From Candidatus Sulfidibacterium hydrothermale (GTDB taxonomy: Bacteria > Bacteroidota > Bacteroidia > Bacteroidales > F082): DNA of 64,000 bases. The stretch covers positions 1,736,001-1,800,000 of the forward strand of contig NZ_CP083760.1 in the NCBI RefSeq assembly GCF_020149915.1, read 5' to 3'. Below are positions 9,589-18,105 of the stretch, one piece after another. How positions within the stretch are numbered: position 1 is the stretch's first letter; every line of letters starts with the position of its first letter. Position numbers and translations under genes: made by a program. The notes beneath the pieces were generated by a model. That model was not told where the DNA came from. It was given only the letters and a program-made list of their open reading frames with translations, and ran no database searches.

Positions 9589-10587
9589 TTAAAAAATTTC
9601 TTCAAAATCTCTTTTCATATACTGAATACGTTCGAAACGGGCATCTGTAGTCTGGTAGTCCAGCGATTTTCCACGGAAGTCGTCCAAACACTCAAAATGA
9701 TGTTTTTTCATCCAGTTTTCCAGTCCCTCCAGTATTTTAGCGATATGGGGAATGCCGTTTTGGAAAAGGGTAGAACAGATTTCCACCGCTTTGGCTCCCA
9801 CAAGGATTTGTTTGATGAGTGCTGTATCGTAATGGATTCCCGTGGAAGCAACCAGATCGCAGGGGATGTGATGGCCGCTCAGCAGGGCAATCCACCGCAA
9901 GGGCAGACTCATCTCTTCCGGTGATGAAAAATGTTCGCGGCTAACCACTTTTAGCGTGTCGATATCGATATCGGGCCGAAAATAGCGGTTAAACAACACC
10001 AGTCCGTCCACGCCGGCATCCACCAGCCGGTTGATGATACTGCACAGATTGGTGAAGAATGGTCCCAGTTTGATGGATACCGGAATGCTGACTTCCTTTT
10101 TGACTTTTTTCAGGATCTTTACATACAGGTCTTCGATTTCGAGACTGGTCATGCTGTTGTTGAACGGAAAGATGGAAATGTTCAATTCCAGTGCATCGGC
10201 ACCGGCATTTTCTATTTCGCGTGCATATTTCGGCCAGTTGTCGGCACTCTTACAGTGAATGCTTGAGATAATCGGAACAGTATTGTCAATACTTTTGGCT
10301 GCCTGGAGAAAGTGTAAATAATGATCTAAAATAGCCTTCCGGGAGAGATTCATTACTTTTTCTTTGGCTTCTGAAAACCAATAGTATATTTCATTCTCAT
10401 TACTTTGCTTTAGTTTAGCTTCCACACTTGAATCCATTTGTTCCTCAAAAATAGATTTGAGAACAATGGCTCCGGCGCCGTAGCCAATACATTGCCGGAT
10501 CGTTTCAATGTCTCCGGTGATTCTGGAACTGCTGATAATAACGGGATTCTTAAGCTTTAATCCCATGTAAGTGGTTGAAAGATCCAT
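9589..10587 (-). CDS. Dihydroorotate dehydrogenase-like flavoprotein in hox operon
   Basis: 332 aa from MDLSTTYMGLKLKNPVI; a start nine codons upstream (MIYYPN) is possible and would lengthen the overlap with hoxW from 38 to 65 bp. The fold is a class 1 DHOD-type FMN TIM barrel: KNPVIISSS, AGAIVLKSIFEEQ, PVSIKLGPFF, GLVLFNR, ASTGIHY and GAKAVEICSTL form the expected flavin site. The class 1 active-site motif NxSCPN instead reads N-I-S-I-F-P (136-141), so the catalytic cysteine is missing. As I recall, CDD describes the DHOD-like subgroup as keeping the FMN site but lacking catalytic residues. It is probably not a pyrimidine-synthesis enzyme. Its position inside the hydrogenase operon suggests a redox or maturation role, which is inference. 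Confidence 0.85.
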   Translation of the reverse strand: MDLSTTYMGLKLKNPVIISSSRITGDIETIRQCIGYGAGAIVLKSIFEEQMDSSVEAKLKQSNENEIYYWFSEAKEKVMNLSRKAILDHYLHFLQAAKSIDNTVPIISSIHCKSADNWPKYAREIENAGADALELNISIFPFNNSMTSLEIEDLYVKILKKVKKEVSIPVSIKLGPFFTNLCSIINRLVDAGVDGLVLFNRYFRPDIDIDTLKVVSREHFSSPEEMSLPLRWIALLSGHHIPCDLVASTGIHYDTALIKQILVGAKAVEICSTLFQNGIPHIAKILEGLENWMKKHHFECLDDFRGKSLDYQTTDARFERIQYMKRDFEEIF

Positions 10588-11062
10588 GGTTTTTCGATTG
10601 GGGTAATAAATCATTTAAAATAAGTTCCCTGACCGCATCAAATCCGGCAGAGAGATTCTCTAATGCCTGATGTGTGGGCTTTTGATTGAATTGCCAGGCA
10701 TATCCACGTAAATGTAAGAGATACGTTACCGGTTTTTTTTCAAAAAGATTCTGGCAAAGGTGCAAAACGTAGGCTGGCGATACGGCGTGCATGGTGAATT
10801 CTACCTGTGTCGGAGAAGGTTTGAGCCGCGAAAGTTCATATTGCCGGATTTTTTCCTGCGAAGCATCGGCAAAAATCACGATGTCGTAATGCGACATTTT
10901 CTCTGCATCTTCAATATTCAACTGATAGTTGGTATCGACATCTATTGTATTGTCCGGAAGGTTTTCGGTAGCCCATTGTTTTATTTTTTCGGCGCATAGC
11001 ACGCCAAGGCCGTCATCTTGCCGGCCGGGGTTGCCATATCCGTAAAAAAGAATTTTACTCAT
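10550..11062 (-). CDS. hoxW: Hydrogenase maturation endopeptidase (HoxW/HyaD type)
   Basis: 170-aa protease that removes the C-terminal tail of the [NiFe] large subunit after nickel insertion. The N-terminal GYGNPGRQDDGLG matches the family motif GxGNxxxxDDGxG. The later aspartate (IFADAS) and histidine (TMHAVSP) fit the other two nickel-sensing ligands. It begins 5 bp after hoxH, its presumed substrate, and its 3' end overlaps the DHOD-like gene. Confidence 0.88.
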   Translation of the reverse strand: MSKILFYGYGNPGRQDDGLGVLCAEKIKQWATENLPDNTIDVDTNYQLNIEDAEKMSHYDIVIFADASQEKIRQYELSRLKPSPTQVEFTMHAVSPAYVLHLCQNLFEKKPVTYLLHLRGYAWQFNQKPTHQALENLSAGFDAVRELILNDLLPQSKNHGSFNHLHGIKA

Positions 11063-11067
11063 GATTG

Positions 11068-12522
11068 TCAGTCTTTTATTTTGTGATCCAGAATCTCGTC
11101 GTTTTCATTGACAAGGGTCATTTCCAGTGGCATTTGTCCCAAAGCGTGGGTAGCACAGCTCAGACAGGGGTCGTAAGCTCTGATGGCTACTTCCACAGCG
11201 TTCATCATGGGCTCGGTGATGGTTTCCTGTCCGTTCATAAAAGCATGGGCGGTGCTGGCTACGGCCCGGTTCATGGGCTCGTTGTTGTTGGTGGTCGAAA
11301 CAATCAGGTTGGCCATGGTAATCATATCGTCATCGTTAATTTTATAATGATGGAACAGCGTTCCGCGGGGTGCTTCGATGACGCCGACACCTTCGTAATG
11401 TTTGTTGCCTTTGACTACCAGATTGTCTTTTTGTAAATCCGGGTCCTGCAGCAAATCGCGAATCACTTCGGCAGCATGCAGAACTTCAATCAGTCGTGCC
11501 CAGTGATAGTGCAGGCTCATATTATTGGGCTTGCCATTGGTGTAAGCTTTGTATTCTTCAAATTCCTTTTGTGCCAGGGGGGTGGGTATAAAATCGCAGG
11601 TGTTCAGTCGTGCCAGCGGGCCTACGCGGTACCAGCCTTTTTCTTTGCCGAGGTGTTTCAGATAAGGAAATTTCATGTAACTCCAACTACGAACTTCTTC
11701 CTCGATGTAATTATAATATTCGTGGTAATCCACATCATCAAGAATCCGGTTTCCTTCGGCATCCACGGCACGCAATACGCCGTGATAAATGTCGAAAGCA
11801 CCGTCTTTTCTGACAAGACTCAGGTGGTTAGACGGAAAACGGGCGAATTCATCAACTTTAGCACGGTTTTGTTTATGGTAACTTTTGAAAAAATCCAGCG
11901 CACCGAGCGACCATTCCACCATTTTGTCGGCATTGAGCGGGTCGGGACCTTTTAGCAATTCATCGCGTTCGGTGATGCTCAGGTTTTTGTTGATGCCGCC
12001 GGGGATGGCTCCGGTACCGTGGATTTTCTTTCCGGCGGTACGCAGGATAACCTCTTGCCCGAATTTTCGCATCATCACGCCCTGCACGGCGAGCTCTTTA
12101 TTGTTCATGGCAATGCCGATGATGTTGCGAATTGCCGGGTCGCCGTCAATTCCAAAGAGAAAGTCGGGGGCACTTAAATGGAAAAAGTGCAGTACGTGCG
12201 ACTGGAAAAACTGACCGTAATGCATGAGCCGGCGCATTTTCTCTGCCACGGGCGTCAGTCCGTCGCCGTTTCCGGCGCCCACAATTACGTCCATGGCTTT
12301 GGCAGCGGCAATGTGGTGGCTGACGGGACAGATGCCGCAGAGACGTTGTACCAGAACAGGTGCTTCCCAGTAGGGGCGTCCCTGAACAAAACGTTCAAAG
12401 CCTCTGAACTCAACAATGTGTAGCCGGGAATCGATTACTTCGTGATTGTCATTCATTCTGATGGTTACTTTTCCGTGCCCTTCCACGCGGGTAACCGGTT
12501 CGATGGTTATTTTTTTTGACAT
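11068..12522 (-). CDS. hoxH: NAD-coupled [NiFe] hydrogenase large subunit
   Basis: 484-aa catalytic subunit that reversibly oxidises H2 at the NiFe(CN)2CO centre. The L1 motif is RVEGHGK (12-18) with RLCGICPVSHH (Cys62, Cys65). The L2 motif is DPCLSCATH (Cys453, Cys456, His459). The 25-residue tail after His459 is the extension removed by the HoxW-type protease, consistent with an active, maturation-dependent enzyme. The family looks like group 3 (cytosolic, bidirectional). The gene lies 12 bp after hoxY. Confidence 0.96.
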   Translation of the reverse strand: MSKKITIEPVTRVEGHGKVTIRMNDNHEVIDSRLHIVEFRGFERFVQGRPYWEAPVLVQRLCGICPVSHHIAAAKAMDVIVGAGNGDGLTPVAEKMRRLMHYGQFFQSHVLHFFHLSAPDFLFGIDGDPAIRNIIGIAMNNKELAVQGVMMRKFGQEVILRTAGKKIHGTGAIPGGINKNLSITERDELLKGPDPLNADKMVEWSLGALDFFKSYHKQNRAKVDEFARFPSNHLSLVRKDGAFDIYHGVLRAVDAEGNRILDDVDYHEYYNYIEEEVRSWSYMKFPYLKHLGKEKGWYRVGPLARLNTCDFIPTPLAQKEFEEYKAYTNGKPNNMSLHYHWARLIEVLHAAEVIRDLLQDPDLQKDNLVVKGNKHYEGVGVIEAPRGTLFHHYKINDDDMITMANLIVSTTNNNEPMNRAVASTAHAFMNGQETITEPMMNAVEVAIRAYDPCLSCATHALGQMPLEMTLVNENDEILDHKIKD

Positions 12523-12534
12523 GGTTCTTTCTGT

Positions 12535-13083
12535 TTAATCAAATTTTACAACTTCATATGGCAACTCCATAGGATTTTCTGTGACCAGTGCGTACAGTGC
12601 ATTCCAGATAAGATCGGCGCGAGGCGGACAGCCGGGAAGAAAATAATCGATTTTAACTACTTCATGACAGGTGTAAACCCGGTCAAGAATGATCGGCAAC
12701 TCTTCATCGTTAGGAATGATTTTTTCGTGATTTTCCTGCACCGTAGGGCCGTTTAAGTAGGCTTCGTTCAGGCATTCTTCAACGGAGATGCCGTTGCGCA
12801 TAGCCGGCAATCCGCCCATGATGGCGCATTCGCCAAGCGAAACCAGAATTTTGCAGTTTTCTCTGAAATATTTCAAAATTTCCACATTCTCGCTATTGCA
12901 GCACCCGCCTTCGATAATTCCGATATCCACCGGCTTGGTGAATTTTTTGATGTCGTCAATGGGTGATTTATTGAATTCTACCAGTTCAATGAGGTCCAGA
13001 ATTCTTTCGTCAATGTCAAGAAGTGACATGTGACAGCCGAAACAGCCGGCAAGTGAAGTGGTAGCAATTACTTTCTTATTCAT
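12535..13083 (-). CDS. hoxY: [NiFe] hydrogenase small subunit HoxY
   Basis: 182-aa electron-transfer subunit of group 3d type, without a Tat signal and without the medial/distal cluster domain of respiratory small subunits. The four ligands of one proximal [4Fe-4S] cluster are visible: Cys14 and Cys17 (AGCFGC), Cys86 (GECAIMGG) and Cys152 (LPGCPP). It takes electrons from HoxH and passes them to HoxU/HoxF. It is spaced 11-12 bp from both neighbours. Confidence 0.95.
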   Translation of the reverse strand: MNKKVIATTSLAGCFGCHMSLLDIDERILDLIELVEFNKSPIDDIKKFTKPVDIGIIEGGCCNSENVEILKYFRENCKILVSLGECAIMGGLPAMRNGISVEECLNEAYLNGPTVQENHEKIIPNDEELPIILDRVYTCHEVVKIDYFLPGCPPRADLIWNALYALVTENPMELPYEVVKFD

Positions 13084-13094
13084 TTTTTGCAGTT

Positions 13095-13805
13095 TTATGA
13101 TTGATTTTCAATTTCACTTCCAATGGGTTGGTTGTCGTATTTCCGGGTACCAATAGGTTGCTCAAACCCTTTTCCTTTGTAAAGAATTGAGCCTGTCGGA
13201 CAGTTTTCCATGGCTTTTTTGGCCAGCTCGTCGGGCATATCTGCACCAAGAACAGGGTCTAACACCACTTCGAGATGTTGCCCGCGATTCTTGTAGGCGA
13301 AATAATGCCGGCCTTCTTCATCGCGGATGGTTTTAATGCAGCGTTTGCACAAAATACACCGGTTTTGTTCTTTTACAATTTTCGGATTGGAGGCATCCAC
13401 TTCTTTGCGGGGAAAACTGAACGGGAATCGCGGAACCAGCATTTTAAACCGGTAAGCCAGCGCCTGTAGTTCGCAGTTGCCGCTTTTTTCGCAAGTGGGG
13501 CAGAAGTGATTTCCGCTCACAAACAGCAGTTCGACAATGCTCTTCCGTAAATCGTTGATTTCTTCCGTATTGTTTTCAATTTCCATTCCTTCACTTACCG
13601 GTGTGGTACAGGATGTCATGAACCGGTTGTTGATTTTTACGGTGCAGATGCGGCAGCATGCTTTGGGGTCGGCGCCTTCGAAATGACAGAGCGTAGGAAT
13701 GTAAATTCCGTTTTCGCGGGCGGCTTCCACAATGGTGCTGCCTTTCCGGGCGTAAATGGTTTTTCCGTCCAGCGTGATCTTTATTTTATTTTCTGTGTTT
13801 TCCAT
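13095..13805 (-). CDS. hoxU: Hydrogenase diaphorase subunit HoxU
   Basis: 236-aa NuoG-like iron-sulfur subunit. The N-terminal [2Fe-2S] ligands are Cys40, Cys51, Cys54 and Cys66. A His/Cys-ligated cluster site is at His100, Cys102, Cys105, Cys111 (CPTCEKSGNCELQ). A ferredoxin-type site is at Cys150, Cys153, Cys156 with Cys202. It wires the hydrogenase module to the FMN subunit. The translated gene is compact and lacks the molybdopterin domain of NuoG, as expected for HoxU. Confidence 0.94.
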   Translation of the reverse strand: MENTENKIKITLDGKTIYARKGSTIVEAARENGIYIPTLCHFEGADPKACCRICTVKINNRFMTSCTTPVSEGMEIENNTEEINDLRKSIVELLFVSGNHFCPTCEKSGNCELQALAYRFKMLVPRFPFSFPRKEVDASNPKIVKEQNRCILCKRCIKTIRDEEGRHYFAYKNRGQHLEVVLDPVLGADMPDELAKKAMENCPTGSILYKGKGFEQPIGTRKYDNQPIGSEIENQS

Positions 13806-13816
13806 GTTTTGGTTTT

Positions 13817-15703
13817 TTAAAAATGATGAAATACCGGTTTTTTATTTAAATATTTTCGGGAAGCTTCTGTGGCTTTTTCCAGGCTGAATCCGCTGTCGAA
13901 TTGTGTCAGGCTCTGGATTCGCTGCTCGTACAGATGCCGGAAATGGAAAATGGAAGATAAAATGGGGTTACCTGCCGTTTGTCCCAGTCCGCAGCGGCTG
14001 GCTTTCAGTATTTTTCCCCAGTTGAGCAAGTCGTAAATGTCTTGCCGGATGCCGTGCCCGTCAATAATTTTTTGCAGCTTGTTTTTCATCAGTAGCGGGA
14101 TATTACGGCAAGTGGAGCAGGATGCGCAGGATTCTTCGATGAAGAAGTTCATAAAATTCATGACCACTTCACTAAGCAAGTCACGGCTGTTGTCAAAGAT
14201 CATGATAGAACCGCCGGTGGGCAGGTCGGAATAACTCAGTTTCCGGTCGAAGAACTTTTCAGCGATCATCATGCCTGACGGTTTGTACCATTTCATCAGT
14301 TCGCTGTTGTCCATGTTGTTGACGTCTTTCATGCCGATGATCATACCGGAAGGACCGCCTACCTGGATGGCTTGTACATCTTCGGCCCCGCTCATCGCAA
14401 CAATTTCGCGTAGCGTGGTTCCCCATTCCACTTCGTAGATGCCCGGAAACCGGCAGTCGCCTGAAATACTGAGCAGCTTGGTTCCCAGTGAGTCTTTGGT
14501 GCCGAAACTGCTGTACCACGCAGCCCCGTGATGCAGGATCTTTACGGCAGTGGCCAGTGTTTCCACATTGTTGACAATCGTTGGGTAGCCGAGATAACCT
14601 TTCTCTACCGGGAAAGGCGGTTTGTCGCGTGGCTCGCCCCGTTTGCCTTCGAGCGACTCGATAAGCGCCGATTCTTCACCGCAAACATAGGCTCCGGCGC
14701 CGAGCTGAATCCGGATGTCGAAGTCAAAGCCGTCCATGCCGGCAATGCTTTCACCGAGAAAGTTTTTTTTCCGCATTTCGGTCAGTTTGCGGTTTAGAAA
14801 GTGGTACAGGTATTTGTATTCATATCGTAAATAAAGCAGTCCGATATCTGCTCCGGTGGCGTAAGCGGCGACCACCATGCCCTCGAAGATTAACTCAGGA
14901 TATTCGGTCAATAAAACGCGGTCTTTAAAAGTGCCGGGCTCGCCTTCGTCGGCATTACAGATAATTACCCGGTGTTTTCCGGCTGTCCGCCGTCCAAACC
15001 GCCATTTCAGTCCGGTGGGAAAGCCGGCTCCGCCACGTCCCCGCAGGTTGGATGCTTCTATCTCGGCAATCACTTCTTCCGGACTCATGGTTTTGAGTTT
15101 GGACGTCAGGAACGAAAAAGGCTCGTAGTCTTTTTTGAGAATGATTGATTTTTTCCGGATGTTGTTGGTTACCATTGCCCTGATATCGGGATCAGCATTG
15201 TTGCCGCTTCCGAAATCTTCGTACATGAGTTCCTCTGCGGAAAGACCTTTCCTCATATCGTCAACCAATTGTTTTACGCGGAAAGGCGTCAGATTGGTAA
15301 AAATCTTATCGTTGATGATGGCGGCCGGTTCCTGATCGTTCATGCCGATACAGGAGGTGTCGAACAAGCCGAAAAGCCCATCTTCGGAAACACTTCCGAA
15401 AGCGGTGCCGCAGTAGTATTCAAACGCTTCTTTTACCGCTGCTCTGCCCTTTAGCACGGACGTGATGCTGTTGTTCAGGTAGATGTTGTATTTGCCTTTG
15501 GGCGTGTTGGAAAAGAAATGGTAAAAAGTGGCTGTTTCCTGAACCTGGGCATAGGAAATGCCGAGCGATTCCGAGAGCTTGCGCATATCGTCTGCGCTGA
15601 CAAAGCCCTGATCTTCGTGAATGGACAAAAGGATGTCCATTAATCTGGTTTTGTCTTGATCAAATTTCGATAGAATTTGATAAATTTTTTCATCTGTTGC
15701 CAT
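13817..15703 (-). CDS. hoxF: HoxE-HoxF fusion: NADH-binding diaphorase subunit
   Basis: 628 aa; first gene of the hox operon. Residues 1-160 form a NuoE/HoxE-like domain in which three of the four [2Fe-2S] cysteines are replaced (positions aligning to Asn77, Ser82, Cys118 retained, Asn122), so it probably carries no cluster. Residues 185-628 are NuoF-like: FMN site GRGGAGFPTG (222-231), NADEGEPGTFKDR (250-262), NAD loop GAGAYVCGEESALIESLEGKRGEPR region (335-359), and [4Fe-4S] ligands Cys526, Cys529, Cys532, Cys571. It exchanges electrons with NAD(H). No separate hoxE exists nearby, consistent with the fusion. Confidence 0.95.
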   Translation of the reverse strand: MATDEKIYQILSKFDQDKTRLMDILLSIHEDQGFVSADDMRKLSESLGISYAQVQETATFYHFFSNTPKGKYNIYLNNSITSVLKGRAAVKEAFEYYCGTAFGSVSEDGLFGLFDTSCIGMNDQEPAAIINDKIFTNLTPFRVKQLVDDMRKGLSAEELMYEDFGSGNNADPDIRAMVTNNIRKKSIILKKDYEPFSFLTSKLKTMSPEEVIAEIEASNLRGRGGAGFPTGLKWRFGRRTAGKHRVIICNADEGEPGTFKDRVLLTEYPELIFEGMVVAAYATGADIGLLYLRYEYKYLYHFLNRKLTEMRKKNFLGESIAGMDGFDFDIRIQLGAGAYVCGEESALIESLEGKRGEPRDKPPFPVEKGYLGYPTIVNNVETLATAVKILHHGAAWYSSFGTKDSLGTKLLSISGDCRFPGIYEVEWGTTLREIVAMSGAEDVQAIQVGGPSGMIIGMKDVNNMDNSELMKWYKPSGMMIAEKFFDRKLSYSDLPTGGSIMIFDNSRDLLSEVVMNFMNFFIEESCASCSTCRNIPLLMKNKLQKIIDGHGIRQDIYDLLNWGKILKASRCGLGQTAGNPILSSIFHFRHLYEQRIQSLTQFDSGFSLEKATEASRKYLNKKPVFHHF

Positions 15704-15730
15704 GGATAAGATTTTTATGCTACTTTTGTA

Positions 15731-15748
15731 CTGTTAAAAACTTCACAA
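15731..15748. promoter_or_regulatory. Rex-type operator 1 (hox side)
   Basis: CTGTTAA AAAC TTCACAA: two 7-nt half-sites around a 4-nt spacer. It matches the Rex consensus TTGTGAA/TTGTTAA-N4-TTCACAA at 13 of 14 half-site positions when the two known half-site variants are allowed. It directly abuts the hox -7 box and would cover the hox transcription start, so bound Rex should repress hox. A rex gene lies 6.3 kb away in this window. Confidence 0.75.
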
Positions 15749-15756
15749 CAAAGATA
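15749..15756 (-). promoter_or_regulatory. -7 box of hox operon promoter
   Basis: The minus strand reads TATCTTTG, an exact TAnnTTTG match, 46 nt before the hoxF ATG. Rex operator 1 begins immediately downstream. A convincing -33 TTTG at the usual distance is not visible. Confidence 0.6.
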
Positions 15757-15760
15757 AAAC

Positions 15761-15768
15761 TATTTTTG
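15761..15768 (+). promoter_or_regulatory. -7 box of hypFCDE promoter
   Basis: TATTTTTG, an exact TAnnTTTG match, 52 nt before the hypF ATG. Its last three bases overlap Rex operator 2. No clear -33 box is visible. Confidence 0.55.
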
Positions 15769-15783
15769 TGAAGAGATTAACAC
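15766..15783. promoter_or_regulatory. Rex-type operator 2 (hyp side)
   Basis: TTGTGAA GAGA TTAACAC: same 7-4-7 architecture as operator 1, perfect in the left half-site and one base off TTAACAA in the right. Centre-to-centre distance to operator 1 is 35 bp. It overlaps the plus-strand -7 box and probable start of hypFCDE, so both arms of the divergon could be controlled together. Confidence 0.7.
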
Positions 15784-15820
15784 ATAACAAATTTAAAATC
15801 TTTTTAAATTAGCCGGTGAA

Positions 15821-18094
15821 ATGACCAAAACAGCTTATAAAATAGAAGTGAAAGGTTTGGTGCAGGGAGTAGGGTTTCGGCCTTTTATTTACAAACTGGC
15901 CCGGCGTCATGCCTTGCGTGGTCATGTGGAGAATAACAACAAGGGCGTGTTAATCAGGGTCGAAGGAGATGAAAAAGCGCTGCTCCGGTTTCTGCAGGAT
16001 ATCCGGGAGGAAGCACCGGCAGCATCGCAAATCAGTCGTATTGATTATGAAAAGATAAAAGCCAACGGCTTTCAGGAATTTTCGATTCGTCAGAGCCGTT
16101 CGTATTCCGACGAAGTGACCGAAGTGAGTCCCGATATTGCCGTTTGTGACGATTGCCTTCGGGACATGAAAACCCAGCCGCACCGGATTGATTATCCGTT
16201 TACCAATTGTACCCATTGCGGTCCGCGGTTCAGCATTATCAAAGATTTGCCGTACGACCGGCATCAGACCACCATGGCCCCTTTTCAGATGTGCGATGTG
16301 TGCCATGCGGAATACACGGATGTGACGGACCGTCGTTTTCATGCACAGCCGGTAGCCTGTAATCACTGTGGACCTGTATATTCGCTTCATCTGTCTTCGG
16401 GTGAAACAGAAAACGACTTTTATACCTTATTAAGTAAAACAGCAGCCTTGCTGGACGATGGCCGTATTGTAGCCCTGAAAGGGCTGGGTGGTTTTCATCT
16501 TGCCTGTAATGCGCTGGACGAAAATGCGGTACGTTTGTTAAGGCAGCGAAAAAACAGAGAAGGCAAGCCCTTTGCCGTGATGTTTTCCGATATGGCTTTG
16601 GTAAAAGAATATTTGCAGGTTTCTTCCGAAGAAGAAAGGCTGTTGCAAAGCTGGCGGCGACCCATTGTGTTGCTGCGCATTAAAAAACCATTGCCGTATC
16701 CGGTGAGCAACGGGCTGAATACAACCGGGGTGATGCTGCCGTATATGCCTTTTCATTATCAGCTTTTCGAAAAACTGAAAACGCCGGTATTGGTAATGAC
16801 CAGCGGAAACCTGTCGGATGAGCCGGTTTTGACCGATAATGCCGATGCGTTGAATAAACTGGCCCCTGTGGCCGATGCGGTGCTTACTTACAACCGCGAG
16901 ATTTATAACCGGGTGGACGATTCGGTAGCCATGGTCGTAAACCGGAAAGAACGGCTGATACGACGTTCGCGGGGGTATGCTCCGTCGTCGGTTCCGCTTT
17001 CTTTGCCTGCCGAAGGAGTTTTTGCCGCCGGCGCCGAACTGGTGAATTGCTTTGCCGTAGGAAAAGGCGACAAGGTTTTTTTAAGTCAGTATATCGGCGA
17101 CTTAAAAAATCCGGAAACCCTCGGCTTTTATGAAGAATCCTATCAGCGGTTTTGCCGGTTATTCCGGTTTAAACCTGTTCTGGCAGCTGTGGATTTGCAT
17201 CCCGATTATTATTCCACAAAGTTTGCCCAAAAAACCGGTTTGCCGTTGGAATTTGTCCAGCATCATCATGCACACATTGCTTCCTGCATGGCTGAGCATC
17301 AGCTTGATGAGCCGGTAATCGGAGTCAGCTTCGACGGTACCGGTTTGGGAACCGACGGGAAAATATGGGGCGGTGAGTTTTTGGTGTGCGACCTGCAGGA
17401 TTTCCGGCGGACGTATCATTTTGAATATGTTTTGCAGCCCGGTGGCGATGCGGTCATCCGGCAGCCCTGGCGCATGGCGCTGGCTTATCTTTACCGTTAT
17501 TTTGGAAAAGATTTTTTGACCGGACGATACAAAAAATGGTTCCCTTTTCTGGAAAAAGAGACTTTCGAACTGTTTTTGTCCATGATGGAAAGCAAGATTA
17601 ATTGTCCCGAAACGAGCAGCGCCGGCCGGTTGTTTGATGCGGTGTCTGCTTTGCTGGGTATTTGCACCCGTTCGACTTATCATGCCGAAGCCCCCATGCG
17701 TCTGGAATCGGCAGCCGACGAGCACATCTCATCGGCTTATCCGGTGGATATCCGGAACGGAGAAATCTCTTTCCGCCCTGTTTTTGAAGGATTGCTTCGG
17801 GACAGGGAAAACGGGATGCCGGTTTCGGAAATGGCCGGCAAATTTCATCAAACGGTGGTAGAAGTTATTATCGCGACAGCGAAAAAAATAGCGTCCGAAA
17901 CGGGTATCCGGAAAGTGGTCCTTTCTGGCGGGACGTTTCAAAATAGAATCGTATTGGCAAAAGCAGAAAACCGGTTGCGTGAAGCCGGCTTTGCTGTTTA
18001 CAGTCATCAGCAGGTTCCTTCCAACGACGGAGGGATTGCCCTGGGACAAATGGCGGTGGCGGCCAAAAGAAGAGTAACGAACAGTAATAATTAA
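15821..18094 (+). CDS. hypF: Carbamoyltransferase HypF
   Basis: 757-aa enzyme that uses carbamoyl phosphate and ATP to load a carbamoyl group on the HypE C-terminal cysteine for cyanide ligand synthesis. Domains in order: acylphosphatase (VKGLVQGVGFRPF, about 8-95), two zinc-finger pairs (CDDC..CTHCGPRF and CDVC..CNHCGPVY, about 108-190), a YrdC-like domain (about 200-385) and a Kae1-like domain with HHHAHIASCMAEH. First gene of the hypFCDE operon, divergent from hox. Confidence 0.96.
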   Translation: MTKTAYKIEVKGLVQGVGFRPFIYKLARRHALRGHVENNNKGVLIRVEGDEKALLRFLQDIREEAPAASQISRIDYEKIKANGFQEFSIRQSRSYSDEVTEVSPDIAVCDDCLRDMKTQPHRIDYPFTNCTHCGPRFSIIKDLPYDRHQTTMAPFQMCDVCHAEYTDVTDRRFHAQPVACNHCGPVYSLHLSSGETENDFYTLLSKTAALLDDGRIVALKGLGGFHLACNALDENAVRLLRQRKNREGKPFAVMFSDMALVKEYLQVSSEEERLLQSWRRPIVLLRIKKPLPYPVSNGLNTTGVMLPYMPFHYQLFEKLKTPVLVMTSGNLSDEPVLTDNADALNKLAPVADAVLTYNREIYNRVDDSVAMVVNRKERLIRRSRGYAPSSVPLSLPAEGVFAAGAELVNCFAVGKGDKVFLSQYIGDLKNPETLGFYEESYQRFCRLFRFKPVLAAVDLHPDYYSTKFAQKTGLPLEFVQHHHAHIASCMAEHQLDEPVIGVSFDGTGLGTDGKIWGGEFLVCDLQDFRRTYHFEYVLQPGGDAVIRQPWRMALAYLYRYFGKDFLTGRYKKWFPFLEKETFELFLSMMESKINCPETSSAGRLFDAVSALLGICTRSTYHAEAPMRLESAADEHISSAYPVDIRNGEISFRPVFEGLLRDRENGMPVSEMAGKFHQTVVEVIIATAKKIASETGIRKVVLSGGTFQNRIVLAKAENRLREAGFAVYSHQQVPSNDGGIALGQMAVAAKRRVTNSNN

Positions 18095-18105
18095 AAAAGA
18101 AAATT

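Noticed and set aside
15741-15773. Reading CTTCACAA and TTGTGAAG as one widely spaced 33-bp palindrome
   Set aside because: Each arm is better explained as half of a separate 18-bp Rex-type operator; the 17-bp spacer is unlike any Rex site.
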